From positions 1-64,000 of the forward strand of contig JAQYUZ010000063.1 in assembly GCA_033819885.1 (NCBI GenBank): a DNA stretch of 64,000 nt, read 5' to 3'. This document shows positions 25,863 to 36,937 of the stretch, one piece after another. Within the stretch, counting starts at the first letter, position 1; the number at the start of each line of letters is the position of its first letter. Under the pieces are notes generated by a model. That model searched no databases. It had not been told where the DNA came from and saw only the letters and a program-made list of their open reading frames with translations. This DNA is from Microbotryomycetes sp. JL201. Lineage: Eukaryota; Basidiomycota; Microbotryomycetes. The translations under genes were made by a program, and so were the position numbers.

Positions 25863-27591
25863 ATGGCTCTCACAGTCACGCTCTTGCTCGCAATCGCAAC
25901 TGCGCTGTGGCTCGCTTTGCGTGCCGCCGAGAGATGGCTCACCGACGTATATTGCGCCGTTGGAGACATTCAACACTTCCAGGACACTGTCAAGCACAAA
26001 AGACAAGGCAGGGCAGTCATCGTCGGCGCGAGCATCTCGGGCATCTTGACGGGCGAGTTTCCAGGCGCTCCTGAACTCCATGCAGGGCAGCGACGGGCTA
26101 ATTCGCATCACTTGCAGCCCGAGTCTGCTCCAAATACTTTGACTCCGTGCTGCTGCTCGATGCAGAAGAGTGCTCGACAGACCCGACAGTCAGGCGCCAC
26201 CGCGTCAAGCAACATAACCAACTTCACCGTTTGTCATTACCCGAACGGAAATACTCGCGTCACTAATCACTCTCAAGCACAGTCTTTCTCGGTCTCATGT
26301 ACCCGGCTCTCAAGGCCATGTTCAGCAACTTTGAGCCCGCACTCTATGAAGCGGGCGGCAAGATTGTCCCGCCGCACTCGGTGTCGTACAAAGGTTCAGG
26401 CGGAGGCTTCCAGCAACTTCCTGACGCTCAGAAGACGGGATGGCCTGTCCGTCAATTGTACATTTCGCGAGAAGCGCTCGAAGCGTTGTTGAGGCGTCTC
26501 TTGTTGAGCTCGTGCAAAAACGTAGATTCACGCGTCGGTACCGCGAAAGGCATCGTCATCAGTCAAGACCACAAGAGGGTCGGAAGTGTCATGGTCAGAT
26601 CAAGCGACGGACAAATGGAAAACGTCGAATGCGAGCTCATCGTTGACGCCTCGGGGACCACAAACGGCAGTCAGTCGCTTGGGCTGGCCAGTCACGAGCC
26701 AGGAGCTTACCGAAAATTTTCTCAGGCATCGGGTGGCTGAAAAATGCGGGTTTTAAAACGCCGGAAAAGGTCACGTACGACCCCGCGATTGTGTACACTT
26801 GCTTCACCTTCCACACAACACCGGCCACTCGAGCCAAGTATGACGCCATCAAGGGTGCGCCTCGCACATGGCAGCAGTCCGGTCACATAGGAGCATGCGC
26901 TGCCCCCCAACATTATTCTGCTTTCCTGCAAATGGAGGACGGCAAAGTCAGGACGATGTTTCAGACTTTTACAGGGCAAGACACCGATCCAAAGTCGGTT
27001 CAGGACGTCGAGACAGAATATGCCGTGGGTCCATACGAGCCGTGGCAGCAAGAGGCAATCAAGCTATTGTGCAGAGCAGAAGATGACGGCGCCGATCCAG
27101 CCATCAGATCCAAAGTGGCAATTGGACTATGCTACCGAGTCACTTTTGACGCCAAACAAATGCCCGTGAACCTGATTCCCTTGGGCGACACCATTTTGCG
27201 CGTCAACCCCATCTTTGGTCAAGGTTGCGCCAAATCTGTTGTCGATGCTTTGACGCTCGATCGAGTATTGCGTCAGCAGGACGGTCGTACATTGACGCAA
27301 TCATGGGTCAACAAGTTCTTGGACTTGCACGCAAAGCGACTCGACCCTCTTTGGGAAACGACTCGCGTTCACGACTATGCTCATCCCGAAACGACACCGT
27401 GCGCTGGTGAAACTCGGGAGTGGGGCGCTCGACGTCGTAGGCTCCTCGCTTGGACTGCGAGCGCCGGTTGTAAGAGCGCAACTATCGGAGGACAACTCTG
27501 CGAGATTGCCGCACAACTCAGACCAAATTGGCGCATTTACGATCCAAGGTTCCTGTTCCAGTGCGCTCTCGTGCATCTGACTTGGCGTTAA
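25863..27591 (+). CDS. FAD-dependent monooxygenase with N-terminal membrane anchor
   Basis: Four exons join in phase: 25863-26052, 26118-26228, 26283-26669 and 26726-27591, giving 517 residues. The first hydrophobic stretch (LTVTLLLAIATALWLALRA) looks like a membrane anchor. FAD-binding follows: AVIVGASISGILTARV (Rossmann, GxSxxG type), QLHLFLGLMYPALK, then the second FAD motif LGDTILRVNPIFGQGCAKS. VDASGTTNGS is the conserved DG/DASG-like site. The C-terminus YDPRFLFQCALVHLTWR matches related fungal enzymes. Intron 1 (26053-26117) needs a GC donor (GCGAGT). Substrate unknown: related enzymes epoxidise or hydroxylate hydrophobic or aromatic compounds. It shares a divergent promoter with the lyase-like gene. 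Confidence 0.85.
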
Positions 27592-28083
27592 CGATCCTTC
27601 AGCAGTTTTTGTTGTAAATTTGTTGGTTCGAGGTCTGTGCTCAGCTGCCGAGGCTTTTGGCCGCCGACATTTTCGCGGCGTACTGTCAAGAGCGTGCGTT
27701 CACTTTTCTTCGTCTTGTTGTTCGGGTGAGAGCGATGTCGGGGCAGCTCGTTCGTCTGCATTGGCGCACGGCATGCGTATCGGCAATGCTCCGGCGCGGT
27801 GGGTCTTCCCCTGGCCAGCTCTGCAGCACTTTTGAGGTGTGCTTCTTCTAAGGATTTTCGAACTGGCTTGCTTCTTTACATTGCTCGATCCTGGCGTAGC
27901 CAAGTGTCTGCGAGGTCACGTGACCATCCGAAGAAAGATGTGCTTCATGGTTGCAAAACAGCACAAGATGAGTCTGATGGTTGTGACATTCTTGCCCGGT
28001 ATGTCATGTGAGCAAGCTTTACGATAGATTGCACCGATGTGCCTTGACCGTCGCCGCTCGCGGCTTTGCTCGTCTTGTGCGCC
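27592..28083. other. intergenic stretch, promoter of the DEAD-box gene
   Basis: Between two tandem plus-strand genes. No feature beyond an expected terminator and promoter. Several short overlapping frames look random. Confidence 0.45.
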
Positions 28084-30572
28084 ATGTTTGTTCGAGCGAG
28101 CATCGTCGGGCGCGGCCTCGGACGCCTTGTCGCCGCACGACAATCAATCTTGGCGTCTCGACATGCACTGCCGTCGCTGTCGCTGTCGTGTAAGCCGTGT
28201 TTGAGCGCCAGTTTGAAAGTTTCGGCGCTCACAATCTTTTTCACCCCTCGACAACGAGCAGCAAGGTCGTTGCATGGCACAGGCGAATTACTGGCTCGAC
28301 CGCTACTCAAGCAAGATGTCGCACGCGATCGAGACACTGTCGATCGAGAGCTCGCCGGCGCAAAGGCGCAACCGGCAGACGAGACGGCAGCAAAGGTCGA
28401 GAATGATGTCACAGAAGACGCGAGCGAGGCACCAAAGTTGTTTCAAGATATCAAACAAAATTTGCACCACGACGTGTTCAAGGCCATCACGGTCAGGTCA
28501 GTCTCGGGCAGGGCATCTCAGTCGAGCATCCTACGAACACGAGCTCATGGCTCTCTTGGAACTGCAGACCTTTTAAATACTCTACAATGAGCGACGTCCA
28601 AGCCGAAGTTCTGGCTCTCTTGCCCCGTCTTGCGACCTCGCCCGACGCCACCGCCACCGACACAGCTGACCCGATCGCGACAGCTCAAGACTTGCTCGTG
28701 CGCGCCAAGACGGGCACAGGAAAGACGCTTGCGTTCCTCGTTCCCGCTATTGAAGGCAGGCTGCGCGACCTTGAGCAGTTTGAAAAACAGTTCAAGCTCG
28801 ACAACCCCGACGCACGTCCGCACGACCGTCGAAAAGCTCTGGCCACGTACGCTAAATCGTCTGCAGGCGCGCTCGTCTTGTCTCCGACTCGCGAACTGGC
28901 AACTCAGATTGCCAATGAAGCCGAGGCGCTCACTAAACACTTGGACGATTTTGGCGTGCAGCTGTTTGTCGGCGGCGCGTCTAAACAGATGCAAATGAGA
29001 TCGTTCAAGCGATCGGCCTCGAACGGAATCATTGTTGCGACCCCGGGAAGGTGCATCGATCTGGTCGAGTCGGAGCCAAGCGTTGCAAAGGTGCTCGCAA
29101 AGTCACGCATGCTCATTCTCGACGAGGCAGACACTTTGCTCGACATGGGTTTCGCAGACGACATTGCACGCATCTCGGAACACTTGCCAGACGTTGAGCA
29201 AAGGCAGACTTTCCTGTTTTCGGCCACCGTCTCGAAAGAGATTCGCCAAATCGCGCGCAAGAGCCTCAAAAAGGAACACGTCTTTATCGACACTGTGCCG
29301 GTCGACCAAGTCGACACGCATTTGCACATTCCCCAATTTGTGACAGTGCTTGATTCGGCCAAAGATCAAGTTTTGCACGTTTTGAGGCTGTTGGCTCAGG
29401 ACCAGCTGTTGCACGCTCGCAATGCTTCGACGGGCAAGGCGATTGTGTTTTTGCCGACTACAAAGATGACGGAAGTCTTTGCGCTCGTCATGTCTGCCAT
29501 GAAGGCTCATTTGCCTTGGGCGCGCAATACCAACATTATCGAGATTCACTCGCGCAAGTCGCAGCAGCAACGGACGCGCGCATCGGACGCGTTCAGAAGA
29601 GCCAGCTCGGGTTACTCGATCCTGATCACGTCTGACGTCTCGGCGCGCGGTGTTGATTACCCTGGAGTGACGCGAGTCGTCCAAGTTGGCGTGCCTTCGA
29701 CGCGCGACGTGTACATTCACCGTGTGGGCCGGACGGGTCGCGCTGGCAAGCAAGGCCGTGGCGACCTGGTCTTGCTGCCTTTCGAGAAAGACTTTGTCAA
29801 GACTCAATTGCACGACATTCCTTTTAAGCGAATCGAGGTTGAGGATATCAAGCAAGAAGTCGAACAGCTGGCGACAGAGTTTGACGAGTCGCCCGTCGAG
29901 GTCGAGCAGGCCGCCTCGGCACCCGTAGACAAACATGACCGACGCCGCCGAGGTGGTGACGTGTCGAGACCTCCTGCCAAGATTGCGACGCCAATCATGC
30001 CTCGTTTGTCGACCATGTCGCAGTCTCTGACTGTCAACGTCTTGCCGACGCTCGACAAGATTTCTATCGAAGAGACATTCACGTCCATGCTCGGTTACTA
30101 CATGTCCAAGTCGAGTGAAATGCGGACGACCAAGCAAGATATTCTTGAAGGGTGCAAAGACTGGGCGACAGACGCCATGGAGTTGGAAGAGGCGCCTCAC
30201 GTTTCCTCTGCTCTGTTGAGCAAGATGGGCTTCAATGGCCGGAGTGAGCGAAACAATCGCCGTGGAGGTGGAGGCATGTCACGAGGTGGCGATGGATTCA
30301 GGCGCGGTGGATTCTCTTCTTCGTCGCGCGAAGGTGGGTACAGCAGGGACCGCGGCGAGAGACGATTCGGTCGAGAACGGCGCGACAGCGACGGGCCGAA
30401 GTGGGCCAGCCGGGGCAAGTCGTCATCGTGGGGGCGAGACCGTGATGACGGACCGGGTCGTCAATTCCGGTCTTCTCGCGAAGATTCAGACCGGGGCCCG
30501 TCTGCGCGCTCGCGTCGCCGCGACGGTGGCGTTTCGTTTGGTTTCGCTGGATCGTCTAGCCCGTGGTCGTGA
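28084..30572 (+). CDS. MSS116: mitochondrial DEAD-box RNA helicase, Mss116-like
   Basis: An ATP-dependent RNA chaperone of the mitochondrial group I/II splicing and translation type. Two exons, 28084-28496 and 28568-30572, join in phase to 805 residues; an in-frame ATG at 28066 would add six. The N-terminus is arginine-rich and acid-free (MFVRASIVGRGLGRLVAARQ), a typical presequence. Helicase motifs in order: PFKYSTMSDVQ (Q motif, across the intron), AKTGTGKT (I), PTRELATQ (Ia), TPGR (Ib), DEAD (II), SAT (III), ITSDVSARGVDYP (V) and HRVGRTGRAG (VI). The C-terminal about 110 residues are RGG/SRD-rich (NNRRGGGGMSRGGDGFRRGG), an RNA-binding tail. The donor is GTCAGT. The gene symbol rests on family resemblance. 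Confidence 0.92.
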
Positions 30573-30935
30573 TCATGTCCACGGAGCGCAAATGTGTCGA
30601 TGAAAGTGTATTGTTTGACTAGTTTTAGATGACACAACGGTAGATGTGTTGTTTCTTTCTTGCCCTCATTGGCTTGTCTTGTATTTGTCAGCGCCGCGCA
30701 CAACTTTGAACCTATATTTTTTTCTGGATTTACGAGCATGTCCGGGTGGGTAAGCTCTGTTCGAGAGTCGTGTGCGTGCCGGCCGGTGCTGGTCGTGTGC
30801 GCGAGTAGAGCGTCGGCTCTGTGCGGTGGCGGCTCGGCTGGGCGTGGCCGACGGCGAAGCAGGGCGCGCTTGGATGGATTCGCGCGCGCAGCAATCGAAA
30901 CGCTCCGCCGCATGCTTGCTTGCACACTCGCCGCC
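30573..30935. other. intergenic stretch, promoter of D-amino-acid oxidase gene
   Basis: The gap between two tandem plus-strand genes. It holds short overlapping frames only; no motif recognised. Confidence 0.4.
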
Positions 30936-32635
30936 ATGTCGACTGCCAAGCATGCGCGCGATGAGCGAGTCGTGTGTATCGGAGCAGGAGGTCAGTCTGA
31001 CAAGCATCTGTTACGATTCGATGCTCTCGAGGCTGATTCTGCTTGCTTGTCGCCTCGCTGTGCTCTCGCGACCTCTCCACACGCAATGAAACATTTCCCG
31101 CTCGCGCCCGTGCAGTCATCGGACTCACCTGTTCACTCGTCCTCGCCCGTCAAGGCTACAAACTATACATTATCGCACGTGACTTGCCTCACGACAGCGA
31201 CTCGCAGGCATTCGCCTCGCCTTGGGCCGTCAGTCTCGCTCGAGCTCGAGCCACAGCACACCTCCCTGCCCAAGAGCTCGCTTCCACGCACTACGTCCGC
31301 TGACATTCTTATAAACATTTTTGGAAATCATGTACACTCCCGTAAAAAATAGGGTGCAAATTGGTGTCCGTTCGTCAATCCGCACGAGAGCGCGACTTCA
31401 AAGAGAATCTGCGACTGGGAACGAGAGAGCTTGTCAGTTGTCCTTGCTCTCGCCGACGTCATGCATGGCTGTGCTGACTCCTCTGCACGATTCTTACAGT
31501 GCACGCTTGTCGGAACTGATACCATGGGGACTCGCAATGAAATTGCCAGCTAGAAGATTTGCAAACACAGAGGACGGCTTGCTCGGTCACTGGTACAAAG
31601 ACGTGCTGCCAAGGGTTAGCGAAGAATCGCGTCCGCTCAAAAAAGAAATGACTCTGATCCTGATCCCTCATTCTTTTTTGCCGCACTGAAAACAAAAAGT
31701 ACGCCATCTTGCCGGCTTCAGAATGTCCAAAAGGCGCTGTAGGCGTCGAATTCGAAACACTTTCGGTCAACGCTCCAAAATATATCGTTTGGCTCCATGA
31801 CGAACTCGTCAAACTCGGCGCCACATTTCATCGAAAAACGCTCAACTCGGTCGACGAAGCTTTCAATCTCTGCAAAGACGGCGGCAACGACGTGTCTGTC
31901 GTCATCAACGCTACAGGCTTGGGAGCAAAGTCCCTCGGTGGAGTCAAAGACCGGCTAGTGACGCCAATCAGAGGTCAGACAGTGTTGATCAAAACAGACG
32001 TCAAGCTGTGCACAATGGACGGGTCAGGTCAGTCCAATCGGGTCCGAACAGAGGAGAATCGAGACGCAGTCTGACTATCAGGTTTGCTGTCGTTCTCATG
32101 GTTGCATACAGATCCGGAGCGACCAGCCTACATTATTCCGAGACCTGGAGGCGAAGCCGTTTGTGGCGGCACCTATGGTGTAAGTCTCGAGCGGGTTTTC
32201 ATGCTTTCGAACGCTCGTCTGATTGGAATTCATTGCGTATTTGGCCATTGACAGAAGGGGAACTGGGACTTGTCCGTCGACTATGACTTGTCCAAATCGA
32301 TCCTCGAAAAATGCTTCTGCCTCGATCCGAGAATATCATGTACAAATGACGTGTCAGGTATTCAAGTCATTCGACACAACGTCGGTTTGAGGCCTTCAAG
32401 AGAAGGCGCTCCCCGCGTTGAAGCCGAACGAGTCTGTTTGCCTTCAGCGGCCGGATTGAACCCTTTCAGCTCAAAGTCGAACGGTAGCGATCGAAAGAGA
32501 CTGGTTACGGTAGTGCACGCGTACGGTGTCGGTCCAGCGGGATACCAGGTCAGTTGGGGAGTCGCCAAAGAGGTCGGACAACTAGTGCGCGAGCATTTCG
32601 TAAATAGTGAGGACGAACCTCGGGCGCGACTATAG
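30936..32635 (+). CDS. DAO1: D-amino-acid oxidase, peroxisomal
   Basis: FAD enzyme that oxidises D-amino acids to keto acids, ammonia and H2O2. Seven exons join in phase: 30936-30990, 31116-31228, 31353-31432, 31500-31614, 31700-32027, 32112-32179 and 32255-32635, giving 379 residues. Motifs: the FAD fold VVCIGAGVIGLTCS, split by intron 1; [80 protein letters not shown]; and [20 protein letters not shown] with the substrate-binding arginine. It ends in ARL, a PTS1 peroxisomal signal that fits the H2O2 product. Introns 1, 2, 3 and 5 use GTCAGT. A Lys replaces the more common residue after GGTYG. Confidence 0.95.
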
Positions 32636-32739
32636 TCTCTTTTGAAGTCTAGATTCATGCCTAGTCCAGCTCGGACAATTGTAAGATACAACAATTCAGT
32701 GAATATAATAGATTATGGCTCTTGCCCGAGTTCATCCGC

Positions 32740-33724
32740 CTATCGCTGTTTCTGCGCTGGCACCAGCAACCAGCTTGCCGCGCTCACGACTCGTACACCG
32801 GCCGTCACTCCAAAGGCCCCAGCCGCTCCGATCGTGTGTGTCAATGCCGCTCCGAAAAGGCCGCCGATAAACAGACCGCCTATTGCCACCACTCTGTGGT
32901 CTCTCGTCCTGACATGTTTCAAGCGGAACAAATTTGCATCCGTCACGAGCTCCACCCAGACCGTTGTCAATACTACAGACGTTCCGAATTCCGATTTGAT
33001 TCGCTTTGCGACGAAACCTTGCAAGCCAAGCGAGGCGCTTACGAACGCGATCGTGGCCATGCCGAGGACAGAATGCCACAATGGATCGGTTCTCGTCGTC
33101 GCGATTGACGGTTCTCCCGAAAAGTGAATACATAGACTGGCTGCCATGACCAATAGTGCTTGCAGGAAAGTGGCTCCCGCGATCCACGACCGTTTCTGAG
33201 TGCCGTACCAATCTCCAAACCGACCAAGACTCGCTCCGAGAAGGAATGCAATCAGCGAACACAAAGCTTGTTGATCGGGAATTTCAAATCGATCGTCGCG
33301 AGGTTGCGCTGCGAACAATCTTGCGAGAGCGAGCGACAGTTGAACTGCGTTGCCGGATTGAAACCCGGGCCAAATGTAGCATGCCTGCAAGAGCCGAGAC
33401 GGGTTCAGCATGGATCCGTCATCCGACACTAGACTGCTGATCTCGACAGTCAAGCATGCGCGCGACCAAACTTACGGAAAAGACGGGGGCCGAGCTGAGC
33501 CCTGCAGTAAGCGTACACCGTCAGCACGCACGCGCAAGTCCTTCTTGAGTGGTCGAAAACTTGCCTGTGAGAAGGCAGTACCCTCCCATTTGATACAGCG
33601 CATGGTCAGAGTCGATTGTTGAGCCGACGACGGTCCGTGCACGCGACCACCGATCCGCTGGCCGGGTCATGTCGTCGTGCATTTTGGGTGTATTCTCCAG
33701 ATCCCGAGCGATGACCGACACCAT
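32740..33724 (-). CDS. DUF1275 family membrane protein
   Basis: Three exons join in phase: 33724-33565, 33501-33476 (26 nt) and 33384-32740, giving 276 residues. DUF1275 (YoaK-like) proteins are six-helix membrane proteins of unproven transport function. Helices are visible: QMGGYCLLTGGLSSAPVF, the core motif WPGFQSGNAVQLSLAL (matching the family's TGN motif), ALCSLIAFLLGASLGRFGDW, WIAGATFLQALLVMAASL, LGMATIAFVSASLGLQGFV, VVLTTVWVELVTD and AIGGLFIGGLFGAAL. Intron 1 (33564-33502) appears to use a GC donor (GCAAGT). The start is the most upstream ATG in frame; an additional 5' exon is possible. It is convergent with the D-amino-acid oxidase gene. Confidence 0.82.
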
Positions 33725-33866
33725 TGCGTGCGAGACGAGCTGTTCGAACAAGATGAGTCAAGGGTCAGAGGCTTGCTTGTGCAAGACCGAAGGACCCGAC
33801 CTCGGACCCGAACAAGAGACGATTGCGGAAACAGACAGGGCAAGTTGACAACAATCCGAAATATTG

Positions 33867-35151
33867 CTATGAATCACCTATCACCTTGAGCGACGCCCAA
33901 CTGACAAACAGAATGATAAACGTCCATGTCAACTCGCGCCGCCACCTCGTCAACACGCCACCACGATGCCTTCTCTCGACAGCTTCCGGACCTTTGCTGT
34001 CTATCTGTTGTTGTTCGAATTGTCGTTCTAAGAGACCAGAGCGAGAGTCAGGCGGGATTCGAGCGAGCAGACTGCTGGCCGCAGCAGCGTCAAGAGGAAA
34101 AGAGCCTGCATTCGGTAGAGTCGACGAAGAAGGAGGCATAGCCACATCCGGGTTCGTCTTTGGTGCGTCTGCTGGCAGAGCTGGTGCCGTATCACCCATG
34201 ACAGGCAAGTCTTTGATTGCCGGACCACTGTATTCGGGGAATAATGTTCGGAATTTGGGCTGTGCGCTATCGTGCAGGAAGGTGATCAGCTGCCATCGAG
34301 CCATCATCCCGTGAGAAAGACTCGCATGTTCCAGCTGTGCGATGCGGTTGCGTGCTGGCGTTTCTCGCTGTCCGAGCTTCGTACGCTGCCTACGGACGTT
34401 GACCAGACTGCTGAGCTTGTTTCAAAAAGCACACGGCTAAACCACCAACCTGTAGTGATCTCGTCGCTCAGCATAAAGCTGAGCAACCCGATAAGGATTG
34501 TGTTGACGCTCCAGGCTGGATTCCATGAGCCTGAGTACGGGCGGGGCCCGAATCAGCTCGTGCTCGATACGCGATCCGAGATGCTGACCTGGGTGGAAAT
34601 TGCTCATGCTCGTGCAAATTGCAGTCGAAGGTTTGAACCTCCCGCTTGGTGTGTTCATCTGATAAGCGAAACAGCACCGTCAATGTCACGCAAGCCTCCG
34701 CCGCAACGGGTTTTGACGTGCCTTGATCGCAGGCGGTGCAAACGGATAGTCGCCGGGGAACGTTACCGTGCCCCAGTATTCGCCGCTGGTTGGGAAAAGG
34801 ATCCTGAGTACAGGGCAAACGCTGGGAAGCGCAGTGTCGGCGGTGACTGACCCGTGGTAGGGAGAATCTGGCGGTCCTCGCAAGATGTAATGCCACTCGA
34901 GGATGCTGCACGGCCCGTGTCAGCTGAAGGGAAACGCCAGTCGCTTGTCGTCACCCAGACCGACTTTGACTCGCTGTGCAGTGATGCAGTTAGCGTGCGC
35001 TCGAGCCTCTCGCGATCAAACACGAAGATGACAAGCGCGCTCACTTTGGCCTGGCCCAAACGAACGGTGGCGGACTCTTTTCCATGGCTTGATACTCTTT
35101 CTGCAGGCGCCTGGTGGCCTGCTTTGACGCGTGCACGCCGGGCTTTGACAT
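33867..35151 (-). CDS. UBC6: tail-anchored ubiquitin-conjugating enzyme E2, Ubc6
   Basis: ER-anchored E2 of the Doa10 ER-associated degradation pathway. Seven exons join in phase: 35151-35045, 34905-34852, 34785-34722, 34658-34589, 34530-34450, 34389-34322 and 34259-33867, giving 278 residues. UBC fold: [79 protein letters not shown] with the catalytic cysteine at about residue 90, WNPAWSVNTILIGLLSFMLS, PKFRTLFPEY. A disordered linker leads to the C-terminal anchor LTWTFIILFVSWASLKVI. Intron 3 needs a GC donor (AAG|GCACGT). Coordinates of inner exon ends may be off by one. Confidence 0.94.
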
Positions 35152-35528
35152 GGCGGCGAGCGACGCGAGCTACTTGCGTATGTGTAAACCGATTGCGGGA
35201 CCTGTTACTTTCAGTATGTGAAGATAGAATGTGCAAGATAAAGTAGCGATTGAGGCGATGGCAGTGCGTGGCGTCCGTGGTCTGAGCCCAAGATTGGACC
35301 CAACGAGTAAATGTCAAGGCTCGCGTCATGAAACTGCAGGTTCGTTGAGCTGTGCACGACAGCTTGCCCGATAATATTACATCGCTGTCTTGACCGCAAT
35401 TTGCAAGAGCAAATATATTCGTTGACTTCTATCATGAACGTGCTCACGCTCGCTGTGCGTATGACTTGTCGCGCCAAAGATACTCTACCTACAACTGAGA
35501 CACTACATAGTCACTTGTCGCACCTTTT
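35152..35528. promoter_or_regulatory. divergent promoter region
   Basis: A 377-nt gap between the divergent starts of UBC6 and the membrane protein gene. No named motif is seen. Confidence 0.35.
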
Positions 35529-36804
35529 GTGCTCCCGCGTGTGCTCCAGGCGGCCTACAGCTGGGTGCACGTGACCCCCAAAGGTACAAGGACGCCGCTC
35601 ACAGCACACACACCCACCTCGAGCCAGGCTACGGCTATCTCACGAGGTCATGGACCGCCTGCAGACACATCTTCTAGCGTCGTGCGCCTTGGTCTCGCAT
35701 CCGTCGCCATTTCCTACGCGCTTGTGCGCGCCATACAAGCACCAGACAACCTCTTTTTGATTCTCGCACCAAGTCAATCATTATTCGACCTCGTACTACC
35801 CGTTTTGCGTACCCCGCTCGATGTGCGCATCTCGACAGACTCGCTCGCGCGGTTGTGGCTCGCCAGACTCGGCCAGTCCAAACTTGACGATGGCCAGCTT
35901 GCATTACTCGGTCGAATGCAGACATTGGACGCAAGGTTGATCTACATCGCCTACGGCAAAGACGCACTGCTCAACTGTCAGTGGTGCAGTCCGACAGTCG
36001 GTTCATCAGACTACCTCGCCTTGACGCTCGTCTCACTCTGCGTCAACTATTTGATCACGCTCGGCGTCGCGGGAGCGTTGACGAGCGGCGCCCGTTCTCA
36101 CTGGAGAAGATGGCTGGCAGGAGCCATCATCAGCGGCGCCGCCATAGAAATCTGGTCGAGGCTGTCCTGGCGAAGCACCACTGCTGGACTTATCCTCATG
36201 GTGAGCCCTCATATTGGCAGCATGTATGACCTCATACCGATATCTCGTCTGCAAAGATCGACTCGCAGTGCCTATTTCTGCGTCAATTGCTTTTTGCAGC
36301 GACAATCGCCTTGGCCTACTTTGCAAAACCAAAAGCATCTCAGCTACCTTGGACAGGTACAGCCGACGTCCTTCAGGATACTTTGCAAGCTCTTTCGGAC
36401 AGAAGTGGCGCGCTGGTCGATGAGCTGCAGATGCACGAGACTGAGCGCAGAGTGTTTGCCACAAATGAGCTATTGAGGCAGAGAGTAGGCGCGAACTCTC
36501 CTGTCCATGTGCGAAAAGTGACGTTCTGACGCTATCATTTCTGCTGCAGGTTTTCGAAAACGGCAAGCGACTCGGCTTCGAGATCCAGAGCGCTCGCGCA
36601 GACGCCGCCGTCATAGAAGCAAGGGCACGAGTCGCAGCGGACGCTCTCGTGTTCGACGACAAAGTCAAGAATATCTACTGTCGTGGACTCGAGCCCGAGA
36701 GCGTTGTGAGACTCGACCAAGGCCCGGTCCTGTCATTTCGACAATTTCGAGCAACGACGGATGCGGACGATGGGCGAGCGGACGATTTGCGAGCGGATGC
36801 GTGA
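35529..36804 (+). CDS. fungal membrane protein of unknown function
   Basis: Three exons join in phase: 35529-36200, 36269-36484 and 36550-36804, giving 380 residues. Membrane segments: SVVRLGLASVAISYALVRA, YLALTLVSLCVNYLITLGVA, WLAGAIISGAAIEIWSRLS and FLRQLLFAATIALAYFAK. A conserved-looking stretch before the helices reads LDARLIYIAYGKDALLNCQW, followed by CSP; this (A)YG..AL..C.WC pattern occurs in uncharacterised fungal membrane proteins. The C-terminal third is a soluble coiled coil (DELQMHETERRVFATNELLR, QSARADAAVIEARARVAADA). Function unknown. The start is uncertain by one or more upstream exons. Confidence 0.72.
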
Positions 36805-36937
36805 CGTATATTGCATGGCATTTTATCATGATTTGTATGCTTTGAGATTCTCGCGGTCGTGGCGTTCGCTATGTTGTAATATAAAAGGTGTCGAAAGCGT
36901 GGTATTGGAAGCAAGCATCAGGCACCCAGTCGGAAAC

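Noticed and set aside
29103-30200. Long minus-strand open frame (365 codons)
   Set aside because: Antisense to the DEAD-box helicase core; no domain of its own.
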